Origin: an uncultured Amylibacter sp.
GTDB lineage: Bacteria > Pseudomonadota > Alphaproteobacteria > Rhodobacterales > Rhodobacteraceae
Direction of reading: 5' to 3'
DNA length: 64,000 bases
NCBI GenBank assembly: GCA_959347425.1
Contig: OY365741.1
Location: forward strand, 826,001 to 890,000
The translations under genes were made by a program, and so were the position numbers. The notes below the pieces were generated by a model, which saw only the letters and a program-made list of their open reading frames with translations, did no database searches and was not told the origin of the DNA. Shown one piece after another: positions 25,573 to 35,379 of the stretch. How positions within the stretch are numbered: the stretch's first letter is position 1; every line of letters begins with the position of its first letter.

Positions 25573-26850
25573 ATGAAACAGGGGCAAACCGATATAATTT
25601 TGTCGCGCCTGATGGCGTTGCATCCAAAGATAATAGACCTGTCGCTCGACCGTGTTTTGGCTCTGCTGGATAAGCTGGGCAATCCGCATCACACGCTGCC
25701 ACCCGTTATTCATATAGCTGGCACGAACGGCAAGGGGTCTACTTTGGCGTTTTTGCGCGCGGGGTTGGAGGCTGCTGGCAATCGCGTCCATGCCTATACT
25801 TCCCCCCATTTGGTACGATTTGCAGAGCGGATTCGCATAGACGGGCAACTGATTTCCGATGCCGCCTTGCAGGCGGTTTTGAACGAATGCGAACAGGCGA
25901 ACGCGGGTGCGCCGATTACTTATTTTGAAATAACCACCTGCGCCGCCTTGCTGGCGTTTTCGCGGTGTCCTGCTGATTATGTTTTGTTGGAGGTCGGGCT
26001 GGGCGGGCGGTTGGATGCAACCAACGTGATTGACGAGCCGACCGCCGTTATGATTGCCCCGATTTCACTGGATCATCAGCAGTATTTGGGCGATACTTTG
26101 GCGGAAATTGCCTTTGAAAAGGCTGGGATATTAAAACGCAATACCTTCTGTGTTGTTGCCCCGCAGGAGGATGCGGCGATGGAAGTGATAGAAAAATGTG
26201 CGAGTGAATCCTATGCGACTTTGCAGGTTTATGGGCAGCATTGGCATGCGTGGGAAGAGAATAATCGCCTTATTTTCCAAGATGAAAATGGGTTGTTGGA
26301 TTTGCCGATGCCTCGACTGGCGGGGGCGCATCAGGTTTTGAACGCGGGGGCGGCTTTGGCAATGATGCGATTGTTGCATGTGCGCGAAGAGGCGGCGTAT
26401 CAAGGGGCAGTGCAGAATGTGGAATGGCCTGGGCGGTTGCAGAAATTGACGGAGGGTGCGTTTGCTGGGCTGGATGCAGAGGTTTGGCTGGACGGCGGGC
26501 ATAATCCATCGGCGGCGGCGGCGTTGGGTGAGAGCCTGTCTGCCTTGCCAAACCGCCCGCTTTATTTGATTGTCGGGATGTTAAAGACCAAGGATGTGGC
26601 GGGGTATTTCACCGCCCTTGCGCCAGTGGTTAAGGGGGTTTATAGCGTCAGTATCCCTGGTGAAGACGCAACCCTCAGCGCCGATGAAACGGCGGAGGCG
26701 GCGCGTGGGGTTGGGCTATCGGCAGTGGCGGCTGTGGATGTGCAAGGTGCGATTGATGATATTATAGCGGTGGATGCCCATGCGCGGATTGTGATTTGTG
26801 GGTCGCTTTATTTGGCGGGCGCTGTTTTAAGGATGAATGATGAATTGTGA
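25573..26850 (+). CDS. folC: Bifunctional folylpolyglutamate/dihydrofolate synthase
   Basis: This 425-residue ATP-dependent ligase adds glutamate to folates. It has the P-loop IHIAGTNGKGST, YTSPHLVRFAERI, LEVGLGGRLDATN, ISLDHQQYLGDT and the C-terminal DGGHNPSAA. The ATG at 25573 is chosen; an upstream start would overlap accD. The last codons, M-N-D-E-L and stop, lie within the left arm of repeat B1, so the native end may have been altered when the repeat arose. Confidence 0.95.
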   Translation: MKQGQTDIILSRLMALHPKIIDLSLDRVLALLDKLGNPHHTLPPVIHIAGTNGKGSTLAFLRAGLEAAGNRVHAYTSPHLVRFAERIRIDGQLISDAALQAVLNECEQANAGAPITYFEITTCAALLAFSRCPADYVLLEVGLGGRLDATNVIDEPTAVMIAPISLDHQQYLGDTLAEIAFEKAGILKRNTFCVVAPQEDAAMEVIEKCASESYATLQVYGQHWHAWEENNRLIFQDENGLLDLPMPRLAGAHQVLNAGAALAMMRLLHVREEAAYQGAVQNVEWPGRLQKLTEGAFAGLDAEVWLDGGHNPSAAAALGESLSALPNRPLYLIVGMLKTKDVAGYFTALAPVVKGVYSVSIPGEDATLSADETAEAARGVGLSAVAAVDVQGAIDDIIAVDAHARIVICGSLYLAGAVLRMNDEL

Positions 26851-27001
26851 ATGGTGAATTATTGGTTATTCTTGTTATCCGTTATCTAAAATAACTAGGG
26901 TGAGTTATTTTTGGTTATTTAATAAATAGGTGTTTGTTATTTTAGGAAAGAATTTTGCCACAAACCTAATTCACCATTCATCATTCATAATTCACAACTC
27001 A
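26832..27001. repeat. Repeat family B, full copy (B1)
   Basis: The left arm (GATGAATGATGAATTGTG and further units) overlaps the folC 3' end and supplies its TGA stop. The right arm (ATTCACCATTCATCATTCAT and on to 27001) is its inverse. The core, with CTAAAATAACTAGGGTGAGTT and TTATTTTAGGAAAGAA, matches the reverse complement of the core of copy B2 (35150-35260) closely. The copies are therefore oppositely oriented. Confidence 0.85.
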
Positions 27002-27073
27002 TACCCCTTGAACTTCCCCCACTAAACCGTTAAAACCCCGCTAACCACTCACCCCTAATCGCTAAAAAAAATC

Positions 27074-30000
27074 ATGCCCAAAAGAACAGATATTGACACG
27101 ATTATCATCATCGGCGCGGGGCCGATTATCATCGGTCAAGCCTGCGAGTTTGATTATTCCGGCACCCAAGCCTGCAAAGCCTTGCGGGCAGAGGGTTATC
27201 GCATCGTCCTGGTAAACTCTAACCCTGCCACGATTATGACCGACCCTGATATGGCGGACGCGACCTATATCGAACCCATCACCCCTGCCGTGGTTGCCCG
27301 TATCATTGAAACCGAATGCGCCAAACACCCGCACGCCAGTGTCGCGTTATTGCCAACCATGGGCGGGCAAACCGCCCTAAACACCGCCCTTGATTTGGAT
27401 AAGGACGGCACGTTAAAACGCCACAATATAACTATGATAGGCGCAGACCGCAACGCCATTGAAATGGCAGAAGACCGCCAGCTTTTCCGCGCCGCTATGG
27501 ACAGATTGGGCATAGAATCGCCCCGCGCCACGATTGCCGAAACCCTGCCCCAAGCCCTCGCCGCGATGCACGACATCGGCTTGCCCGCCGTGATTCGCCC
27601 CGCCTTTACTATGGGTGGCACAGGCGGGGGGATAGCCTATACCGCCGCGGAATATGAAAAAATCTGTGCGCAGGGGCTGGATGCTTCGCCCGCGTCCCAG
27701 ATATTGATTGATGAATCGCTGGTGGGGTGGAAAGAATACGAAATGGAGGTCGTTCGCGACACTGCCGATAACGCTATTATCGTGTGTTCCATTGAAAATA
27801 TAGACCCTATGGGCGTTCATACGGGCGATAGCATCACGGTCGCCCCCGCCCTGACCTTAACCGATAAAGAATACCAATGGATGCGCACCGAATCCATCAA
27901 TATATTGCGTGAAATTGGCGTGGAAACGGGCGGTTCTAACGTTCAATGGGCGATAGACCCCGCAACCGGGCGCATGGTGGTTATTGAGATGAACCCAAGG
28001 GTTTCGCGCTCCTCCGCCTTGGCATCAAAGGCAACTGGCTTCCCCATCGCCAAAATCGCGGCAAAGCTGGCGGTTGGCTATACGTTGGATGAGCTGGCGA
28101 ATGATATCACCCAAACCACCCCTGCCTCGTTTGAACCCAGTATTGATTATATCGTCACCAAAATCCCGCGTTTCACCTTTGAAAAATTCCTTGGGGCAGA
28201 GGAAAACCTGACAACCGCGATGAAATCGGTCGGCGAAGCGATGGCGATTGGGCGGACTATTCACGAATCCTTGCAAAAAGCGTTGTGCTCGCTGGAAACG
28301 AATTTGACCGGATTTGATGATATAGCCATTAAAGGCGCACCCGATAAATCCGCGATTATCACCGCGATTTCGGCGCAAACCCCAAAACGGTTGCTGTTAA
28401 TAGCCCAAGCGATGCGCGAGGGTTTGACGGATAAAGACATCCACAAAGCCACCTATTTTGACCCGTGGTTTCTGGCACGAATCCGCGAAATCATAGATAT
28501 GGAGTCGGTGATTAAAACCCATGGTTTGCCCGATGATGCGGGCGGTTTGCGGCAGATTAAAATGATGGGGTTTTCGGACGCTCGGCTGGCGATTCTAACC
28601 GAACAGCCCGAACAGGATATTCGCGCGTGTCGCCATAAAGCGGGTGTTCGCGCCGTTTTCAAACGGATTGATACCTGCGCTGCCGAGTTTGAATCGCAAA
28701 CTCCCTACATGTATTCCACCTATGAAACCCCCGCCATGGACAGTGTGGAATGCGATTCCCACCCTACCGATAATAAAAAAATAGTCATTCTGGGCGGTGG
28801 GCCAAACCGTATCGGGCAGGGGATAGAGTTTGATTATTGCTGTTGTCATGCTTGCTATGCTCTGTCCGCACAGGGCTATGAAACGATTATGATTAACTGC
28901 AATCCTGAAACTGTGTCAACCGATTATGACACCTCTGATAGGTTATATTTTGAACCGCTAAGTTTGGAACATGTTTTGGAAATCCTACATACCGAACAAA
29001 AGAACGGCACGCTTTGCGGGGTGATTGTGCAGTTTGGTGGGCAGACTCCGCTGAAACTGGCAGAGGGGTTGGAGGCAGCTGGAATCCCCATTCTGGGGAC
29101 TTCCCCCGATGCGATTGATTTGGCCGAAGACCGCGAGCGTTTTCAAAAACTTCTGGAAGGCCTGCACCTGAAACAGCCGCAAAACGGCATTGCCCATAAT
29201 GATGATGAAGCAATAGCGATAGCCGCGCATCTGGGCTATCCTTTGGTGATTCGCCCGTCCTATGTTTTGGGCGGTCGCGCGATGGAAATCATTTATAATG
29301 ACGAGTCCCTGCATCGTTACATACGCGAGGCTGTTCGTGTTTCTGGTAAAAATCCGGTTTTGCTGGATCGCTATTTGGTCGGCGCGATAGAGGTGGATGT
29401 TGATGCTCTGTGCGACGGTACGGATGTCCATGTTGCAGGGATTATGCAGCATATTGAGGAGGCAGGGATTCACTCGGGCGATAGCGCGTGTTGCCTACCG
29501 CCCTATTCCCTGTCCGCCGATATTATTGAAAAAATGACCGCGCAAACCCGTGCTATGGCGCTGGGGCTGGGGGTTGTTGGGCTGATGAATGTGCAGTTTG
29601 CCATCCAAGCGGACGAGGTTTTTATATTAGAGGTCAATCCCCGTGCATCGCGCACCGTGCCGTTTGTTGCTAAGGCTGTGAATTCCCCAATCGCCGCGAT
29701 AGCCGCGCGGATTATGGCGGGCGAGCGGTTATGTGATTTTGATTTGAAATCCCCCGTTCCTGCGCATTTCGCGGTGAAAGAGGCTGTTTTGCCGTTCAAT
29801 CGTTTCCCAGGGGTTGATCCTTTGTTGGGGCCAGAAATGCGGTCAACAGGTGAAGTGATGGGTTTGGATGTCAGCTTTGAGCGGGCATTTTACAAGGCGC
29901 AACTGGGGGCGGGGGTGGTTTTGCCTGACGGCGGGACGGTGTTTATTTCCATTAAGGAAGAGGATAAATCCGCGACGATGTTAGAGGCGGCTGGGATTTT

Positions 30001-30331
30001 GTTTAATCTGGGGTTTGATATTTTGGCAACATCGGGGACCTCGGCTTGGCTGGATGAAAACGGCGTGGGTAATACTTTGGTTTTAAAAGGCTATGAGGGG
30101 TCGCCGAATATCGTGGATAAACTCCGCGCGGGTGAGGTGGATTTGATTTTGAACACGACCACGCCCAATCAAAAGATGATTGAAGATAGCAAAGATATTC
30201 GCGCGGCGGCCTTGCGTGGCAAGATCCCGTATTGCACGACGGCGGCGGCTGGGAACGCAACCGCACGGGCTATCCTGACGATGCACTCGGGCGAGATGAC
30301 GGTGAGTGCGTTGCAGGATTACGGGGTTTAG
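27074..30331 (+). CDS. carB: Carbamoyl-phosphate synthase large subunit
   Basis: This 1085-residue protein is of full length, with two ATP-grasp halves. The first begins [23 protein letters not shown] and the second [22 protein letters not shown]. Each has the GGT/GGR loop and EMNPR or EVNPR metal sites ([36 protein letters not shown]). A C-terminal MGS-like regulatory domain follows ([12 protein letters not shown]). It makes carbamoyl phosphate for arginine and pyrimidines. carA is not adjacent. The TAG stop sits in the left arm of repeat A1. Confidence 0.97.
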   Translation: MPKRTDIDTIIIIGAGPIIIGQACEFDYSGTQACKALRAEGYRIVLVNSNPATIMTDPDMADATYIEPITPAVVARIIETECAKHPHASVALLPTMGGQTALNTALDLDKDGTLKRHNITMIGADRNAIEMAEDRQLFRAAMDRLGIESPRATIAETLPQALAAMHDIGLPAVIRPAFTMGGTGGGIAYTAAEYEKICAQGLDASPASQILIDESLVGWKEYEMEVVRDTADNAIIVCSIENIDPMGVHTGDSITVAPALTLTDKEYQWMRTESINILREIGVETGGSNVQWAIDPATGRMVVIEMNPRVSRSSALASKATGFPIAKIAAKLAVGYTLDELANDITQTTPASFEPSIDYIVTKIPRFTFEKFLGAEENLTTAMKSVGEAMAIGRTIHESLQKALCSLETNLTGFDDIAIKGAPDKSAIITAISAQTPKRLLLIAQAMREGLTDKDIHKATYFDPWFLARIREIIDMESVIKTHGLPDDAGGLRQIKMMGFSDARLAILTEQPEQDIRACRHKAGVRAVFKRIDTCAAEFESQTPYMYSTYETPAMDSVECDSHPTDNKKIVILGGGPNRIGQGIEFDYCCCHACYALSAQGYETIMINCNPETVSTDYDTSDRLYFEPLSLEHVLEILHTEQKNGTLCGVIVQFGGQTPLKLAEGLEAAGIPILGTSPDAIDLAEDRERFQKLLEGLHLKQPQNGIAHNDDEAIAIAAHLGYPLVIRPSYVLGGRAMEIIYNDESLHRYIREAVRVSGKNPVLLDRYLVGAIEVDVDALCDGTDVHVAGIMQHIEEAGIHSGDSACCLPPYSLSADIIEKMTAQTRAMALGLGVVGLMNVQFAIQADEVFILEVNPRASRTVPFVAKAVNSPIAAIAARIMAGERLCDFDLKSPVPAHFAVKEAVLPFNRFPGVDPLLGPEMRSTGEVMGLDVSFERAFYKAQLGAGVVLPDGGTVFISIKEEDKSATMLEAAGILFNLGFDILATSGTSAWLDENGVGNTLVLKGYEGSPNIVDKLRAGEVDLILNTTTPNQKMIEDSKDIRAAALRGKIPYCTTAAAGNATARAILTMHSGEMTVSALQDYGV

Positions 30332-30760
30332 TTGTTAGTTATTAGTTATTAGTTATTAGTTTTTTAGCCCTTGCGGGTCTTCGTCATTGCATAAGGGCAG
30401 TTGAACCTGCCCGACCAAGATAAAAAATAAAAATTCCGACCAGCTCCATGCGATGGCGTGGTCTTTTGCGCGTAGTCTCTTACCCGCCCTGCGGGCGTGT
30501 AAGCAGACGTGGCGCAAAAGCCCTTGGGTTTCAAGACGATAGTGATTCTATAAATTTATTTAGACACTATACAAGACGCTGAGCCAAACCCCAGCCAAAA
30601 AATAACCCGTCCAGCTCTCCGCAGGAGGGGTGGGCGGGCGGGCGACATTTCGAAGAAATGGCGCAACAAAAAACCTCTATCCCCAACTCCTAATAACAAG
30701 CCCCCAATCCCTAATAACCAATCACTAACAACTAATAACTAATAACTAACAACTAATATT
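30329..30760. repeat. Repeat family A, copy A1, with inverted tandem arms and hairpin core
   Basis: The left arm begins TTAGTTGTTAGTTATTAG and contains the carB stop. The right arm (from about 30709 to 30760) reads CTAACAACTAATAACTAA. The core is the reverse complement of copies A2 and A3: GCCCTTGCGGGTCTTCGTCA, GCGTGGTCTTTTG, and CAAGACGATAGTGATTCTAT. Compared with them, A1 has longer apical hairpins and a GGGCAGGTTCAACTGCCC hairpin (reverse strand) that recurs alone at 42238. A GC-rich segment at about 30610-30640 matches the reverse of A3 near 55112. No gene is seen in this 465-bp gap. Confidence 0.8.
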
Positions 30761-30796
30761 GCGGTTTGACAAATCCCATGCTATACTCACCCGCAA

Positions 30797-32170
30797 ATGA
30801 CCCTACGACACCGCTTTTTATTCATATTCACCCTGCTTGCGTCCCTACTGGGCTTTGCGCAAGCCAGCCCCGCACAAACACCGCTCCGCCTTGAAATCAC
30901 CCAAGGCGTGATTGAAACCCTGCCCTTTGCTATGCCAACCTTTATCACAAAGGAGCAACGCAATGATACCACCCACACCCTCACGCCAAAGGACAGCGAT
31001 TCAAACGCCGCCATTCTGCGTTTTAACATGCAACAAGTGATAACCAACGATTTGATTAATACGGGTCTGCTCCGCCTTGTTCCGCGTGAAGCCTATATCG
31101 GCCAGCCAACCGATTTATCCCTTGCCCCGACCTTCGCCAATTGGAAAGCGATTAACGCCCAAGCCTTAATCATAGCCGAATTGGACGTGCAAGGCGATTC
31201 CATGACCTTTCGGTTTCGCCTGTATGACGTGTTTTCGGGTGCGGAATTGGGTGAGGGCATTCAATTTGGCACAAACATCGATAATTGGCGGCGTATCGCC
31301 CATAAATCCGCCGATATTATCTATGCTCGCTTGACCGGAGAATCGGGCTATTTTGACAGCCGATTGGCATTTATTGCTGAGGATGGTAAAAAGAACGCCC
31401 GCACGAAACGCCTTGCTATTATGGATTATGACGGGGCAAACCTGACCTATCTTACGAATGATAATGCGATAGTCCTATCGCCTCGGTTTTCGCCCAATGG
31501 CAGGGAAATCGTCTATACCAGCTATGAAACGGGTCGCCCGCAAATTTTTCTGGTTGATATCACCACAGGTGAAAAACGCCTGTTGGATAATGACACGGGC
31601 ATGTCCTTTTCCCCACGCTTTTCCCCCGATGGATTGCAGGTTTTGCTTTCCTTATCAACAAACGGCAACGCCGATATTTACCTGCTGGATTTGATTAGCG
31701 GGCAAAAACAACAAATCACGAATACGGCAGCGATTGAGACTTCACCCAGCTTTTCCCCCGATGGCACGCAGATTGTCTTTGAATCAGACCGTGGTGGGCA
31801 ACAGCAAATCTATGTTATGCCCGCTTTTGGTGGCGCAGCAAAGCGGATTAGCTTTGGCACAGGTCGCTATGGCACCCCCGTTTGGTCGCCACGCGGGGAT
31901 AGTATCGCCTTTACCAAAATCAGCGGTGGGCAGTTTCACATTGGCGTGATGCGCACCGATGGCACGAAGGAACGTCTGCTCACACGCGGGTTTTTGGACG
32001 AATCACCGACTTGGTCGCCTAATGGGCGGGTGATTATGTTCACACGGCAGTTCGCGGGGAGCGAGGGTGCAGTGTATCTTTATTCCGTTGATATCACGGG
32101 GCGCAATGTAAAAAGAGTCCCCACACCCGCCTTTGCCACGGATGCGTCTTGGTCGGGGTTGCGTCCCTAG
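30797..32170 (+). CDS. tolB: Tol-Pal system beta-propeller protein TolB
   Basis: This 457-residue periplasmic protein has a signal peptide (FIFTLLASLLGFAQASPA), an N-terminal TolB domain and a C-terminal six-bladed propeller. The blades show the repeats PRFSPNGREIVYTSYETGRPQIFL, PRFSPDGLQVLLS and PSFSPDGTQIVFESDRGG. TolB links Pal to the Tol motor and helps constrict the outer membrane at division. It starts the tolB-pal-cpoB-tilS run; tolQRA are elsewhere. Confidence 0.96.
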   Translation: MTLRHRFLFIFTLLASLLGFAQASPAQTPLRLEITQGVIETLPFAMPTFITKEQRNDTTHTLTPKDSDSNAAILRFNMQQVITNDLINTGLLRLVPREAYIGQPTDLSLAPTFANWKAINAQALIIAELDVQGDSMTFRFRLYDVFSGAELGEGIQFGTNIDNWRRIAHKSADIIYARLTGESGYFDSRLAFIAEDGKKNARTKRLAIMDYDGANLTYLTNDNAIVLSPRFSPNGREIVYTSYETGRPQIFLVDITTGEKRLLDNDTGMSFSPRFSPDGLQVLLSLSTNGNADIYLLDLISGQKQQITNTAAIETSPSFSPDGTQIVFESDRGGQQQIYVMPAFGGAAKRISFGTGRYGTPVWSPRGDSIAFTKISGGQFHIGVMRTDGTKERLLTRGFLDESPTWSPNGRVIMFTRQFAGSEGAVYLYSVDITGRNVKRVPTPAFATDASWSGLRP

Positions 32171-32262
32171 CGTTTTCGCGGTAAAGTGGGCTATGTTAAT
32201 CCGCCGTTTTGTTATTAAACGGGGGAGAAACGCAAACTATAAAATAAAAAAGAGGGCAAATC

Positions 32263-32766
32263 ATGCACCACACACACAAAAACCTATCCCTAAAAATCCT
32301 ATTGGTCGGGGCAAGCCTGCTTGCTTTGGCTGCCTGTCAGCCCAAAGAAGACCGACAAGCGGGGGAAGATTCTAACATATCCCAAAACGCGCTTGACCCC
32401 GCCACGGCCGCTTATTTTAAGGAAACCGTGGGCGACCGCGTGTATTTCGCCATAAATGAATCGCGTTTATCGCCAGAAGGCATTGCTCTGCTGGACGAAC
32501 AAGCCGATTGGTTATTGGAAAACAGCCGCGTGACTATTTTAATAGAAGGTCACACGGATGAGCAAGGCACACGCGAATATAACTTGGCACTTGGTGCAAG
32601 GCGGGCGGCTTCGGTGCAGAATTATCTGGTCAGCCGAGGCATTCCGTTTAACCGTATGCGCACGATTACTTACGGCAAGGAACGCCCCGATTCGCTGTGT
32701 TCCAATGAAACATGTTATAGCGAAAATCGCCGTGGTGTGACCGTTTTGGATGGTGGCAGTTTTTAA
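32263..32766 (+). CDS. pal: Peptidoglycan-associated lipoprotein Pal
   Basis: This 167-residue outer-membrane lipoprotein has the lipobox LALAAC near residue 25. The OmpA-like domain shows VYFAINESRLSPEG, the peptidoglycan-binding LIEGHTDEQGTREYNLALGARRA (conserved Asp and Arg) and YGKERPDSLCSNETCYSENRR. It follows tolB and lies 9 nt before cpoB. Confidence 0.97.
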   Translation: MHHTHKNLSLKILLVGASLLALAACQPKEDRQAGEDSNISQNALDPATAAYFKETVGDRVYFAINESRLSPEGIALLDEQADWLLENSRVTILIEGHTDEQGTREYNLALGARRAASVQNYLVSRGIPFNRMRTITYGKERPDSLCSNETCYSENRRGVTVLDGGSF

Positions 32767-32775
32767 GGGATAAGG

Positions 32776-33774
32776 ATGATGAAACATCTGTGGTCGCGCC
32801 CTTGTTTAAAGGGTGCTCGTTTATGGCTATTGGCTTGTCTTGTTTTGATAATGGGGCATGCCCCGCCCGTTTTTGCCCAAGATGAGCCTCTTCAAGACGA
32901 ATCTGCCCAAAACGAATCCCTTCAAAATACCGCCGAACTGATAGAGGCGGAGTTGCAAAAACAGCAAATCCTAACCCGCATGCGCCAAGATATCGTTAAT
33001 CTGCAAGATCAGATTGAGGAGCTTCGCGACGATTTACGCACCGCTCTTGAAACCCAACGTGGCGGTCGTAAAAAACGCGCACGCAACGCGACCAAAATCC
33101 AAGGCATGGCTATCCGCCTTGATGATATGGAACTCGCCTTGCGCAAAATCACTGGCGGGTTTGAAACTTTGCAATATAAAATAGAACGCCGATTGGAACG
33201 CGCCACCAATCAGTTAGAAGATTTGGAATACAGAGTGGTGGAGCTGGAAGGCGGCGATGTATCGCAATTCGCCAAACAACCCGAACCCGAACCCGATATT
33301 ATCATAACCGCCGATGCTGCTGCCGAGCCCGAGTCAAACGCGGATACCTTTGCCACGCTTGCCCCCGCGCCCGCCGAGATGGTTTTGGATGAGGCTGAAC
33401 GCGATAGCTATGACCGCGCGATAAAAACCTTTGAAAACAATATATTACCCGCGGCGGAGGGGCAATTTACTCTGTTTATCCAAAAATACCCGCAGAGCGA
33501 CCTTGGCGCGGATGCCCATTATTGGTTGGGCGAAGCACAGGCTCGGCAGGAAAAATGGGACTTGGCGACCAGCAATTATTTGAACAGTTTGCAGTATAAA
33601 CCAGCGGGGCGGTATGGGGCGAATGCTCTGCTTGGCTATGGTTTGGGGTTGTGGCGCGATGAACAGGAAGAGCCCGCATGTCGGATGTTATCCTTGATGG
33701 AACACCGCTATCCTGCTGAGGGATTGATGATTGAACAAGCACAGATTAAAGGCTTGGAAATAGGCTGTCCATGA
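32776..33774 (+). CDS. cpoB: Tol-Pal-associated cell division coordinator CpoB (YbgF)
   Basis: This 332-residue protein has a signal peptide ending near VFAQ and an N-terminal coiled coil (about residues 50-165) with many Leu, Glu and Arg heptads. A low-complexity Pro/Glu/Ala linker follows, then C-terminal TPR repeats from about residue 215 (AERDSYDRAIKTF, YPQSDLGADAHYWLGEAQAR). This is the usual trimeric coiled coil plus TPR form. Two GAATC words lie in the imperfect DNA repeat that encodes DEPLQDESAQNESLQN. Confidence 0.93.
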   Translation: MMKHLWSRPCLKGARLWLLACLVLIMGHAPPVFAQDEPLQDESAQNESLQNTAELIEAELQKQQILTRMRQDIVNLQDQIEELRDDLRTALETQRGGRKKRARNATKIQGMAIRLDDMELALRKITGGFETLQYKIERRLERATNQLEDLEYRVVELEGGDVSQFAKQPEPEPDIIITADAAAEPESNADTFATLAPAPAEMVLDEAERDSYDRAIKTFENNILPAAEGQFTLFIQKYPQSDLGADAHYWLGEAQARQEKWDLATSNYLNSLQYKPAGRYGANALLGYGLGLWRDEQEEPACRMLSLMEHRYPAEGLMIEQAQIKGLEIGCP

Positions 33775-33813
33775 GTGTGGAAACATGAGTGTGAAAACAC
33801 AGAAGGCAAAAGC

Positions 33814-35127
33814 ATGGCGGGCAAAAACATGAGTGTGGAAAATTTGGCGGGTAAGGCGGGCGACTCGCCCCTTACAATTTTAAAAACTTTCCTTGCCAAA
33901 CAGGATTTGCCGAGTGGTGGCGGTATCGGTATTGCCGTCTCTGGCGGGGGCGATTCTATGGCATTATTGGTGGCATTGGCGGCGCATTGCACGCAAACTA
34001 ACACCCCCCTACACGCCGCCACGGTTCATCATCACTTGCGTAAAGAAGCGGACGATGACATAGTTCTCGTGCAATCGGTTTGCGCCGATTTATCCATTCC
34101 CCACGCTGTTTTATCTTGGCAGGATTGGGACGGGCAGGGCAATTTGCAAGCCCAGGCACGGATGGCTCGGCGGCATTTAATTGCTGAGTGGGCGCGGCGG
34201 TTGGGGCTATCGGCGGTTTTAATCGCCCACACCGCCGATGATGTGATTGAAACCTTTGTGATTCGTTTGGCACGGGGTTCAGGTGTTGATGGACTGGCAA
34301 TGATGCGCGATAGGTTTTCGGCGCAAGGGGTTTTGTGGTTGCGCCCGTTTTTATCTGTTTCACGGCTGGCTTTACGCGATTATTTGCGTGAAAAGGGCGT
34401 GTCTTGGGCAGAGGACAGCACGAATGAGGATGAAATATTTGAGCGGGTTCGCGTGCGCAAAGCCCTGCCTGAATTGGCTAAACTGGGCATAGACCCCGCA
34501 CGGATTTACACAACCGCGCAGGATTTGGCGGGTGCAAGGCAAGCGTTGGATTACCGCGTTCAGCAACTGATGGCGACCCATATTAGCGTTGCGAAAACTG
34601 GCAGTTTGCGGGTCGATTGGCAGGGCTTATCCGCCGAGCCGTTTGATTTCCAAAGACGGGTTTTGATGCAGTGTTTTGGATTTATTGCGGGGGCGGGTTA
34701 TCCGCCACGTGCCACGGCTATGACTGCGTTATTTCAGCATTTAACCGAGGGCAAACGGTCGACTTTGGCAGGGTGTATTGTCGGGTTTGTGGATGGGGTT
34801 ATGGAAATATCACGTGAGCCAAAGGCGATGCCGATTTGTGATATTTCAGGCGAGGCTTTTGTCTATGATAATAATTGGCAGATTAAAATTACGGGCGATG
34901 CGGGGGACATGGTGAGAGATACGGCAGGAATGCAACTACGTCCTTTGGCTGAAACTGGGATTTTGCTCTGTAAAAACTGGCGCGATGCGGGACTTTCCCG
35001 CCAAGCCTTGGCCGCCACACCCGCCCTATGGCAAGGGGATAACCTTATCGCCGCTCCGTTCCTACCCGATGCAGATAACGCGGATAAATCTGTTTTGATT
35101 AACTGCATATTTAGTTGTGAATTATGA
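33814..35127 (+). CDS. tilS: tRNA(Ile)-lysidine synthase
   Basis: This protein of about 437 residues modifies C34 of tRNA-Ile to lysidine. It has the PP-loop motif GIAVSGGGDSMALLVAL, the substrate region AHTADDVIETFVIRLARGSGVDGLA, and the EDSTNED segment. Several starts are possible: GTG 33775, ATG 33814 with AAGG upstream, or ATG 33829. The start region has three near-identical ATGAGTGTG words (33771, 33785, 33829), which may let the ribosome re-enter after cpoB. The stop lies inside the left arm of repeat B2. Confidence 0.92.
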   Translation: MAGKNMSVENLAGKAGDSPLTILKTFLAKQDLPSGGGIGIAVSGGGDSMALLVALAAHCTQTNTPLHAATVHHHLRKEADDDIVLVQSVCADLSIPHAVLSWQDWDGQGNLQAQARMARRHLIAEWARRLGLSAVLIAHTADDVIETFVIRLARGSGVDGLAMMRDRFSAQGVLWLRPFLSVSRLALRDYLREKGVSWAEDSTNEDEIFERVRVRKALPELAKLGIDPARIYTTAQDLAGARQALDYRVQQLMATHISVAKTGSLRVDWQGLSAEPFDFQRRVLMQCFGFIAGAGYPPRATAMTALFQHLTEGKRSTLAGCIVGFVDGVMEISREPKAMPICDISGEAFVYDNNWQIKITGDAGDMVRDTAGMQLRPLAETGILLCKNWRDAGLSRQALAATPALWQGDNLIAAPFLPDADNADKSVLINCIFSCEL

Positions 35128-35300
35128 ATGGTGAATGGTGAATTGGGTTTTGCTTTGAGACTTCTTTCCTAAAATAACGAACACCTAGCTATTCAATAAT
35201 TAAAATAACCAAGAATAACTCACCCTAGTTATTTTAGATGACGGATAACGATAATAACCAATAATTCATCATTCATAATTCACAATTCACAATTCAAAAA
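35111..35300. repeat. Repeat family B, full copy (B2)
   Basis: The left arm starts TTAGTTGTGAATTATGAATG at 35111 and contains the tilS stop. The right arm runs ATTCATCATTCATAATTCAC to about 35300. The core (TTCCTAAAATAACGAACACC to GATGACGGATAACGATAATAACC) is the reverse complement of B1 with scattered changes. It fills the gap between tilS and ftsH. Confidence 0.85.
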
Positions 35301-35379
35301 ACCAGCCTTGATATTTTGTTAAACATTCGCTATATTCACACTAACCCGACCGCACCCAACTTTAATAAGGAACTCCCCT

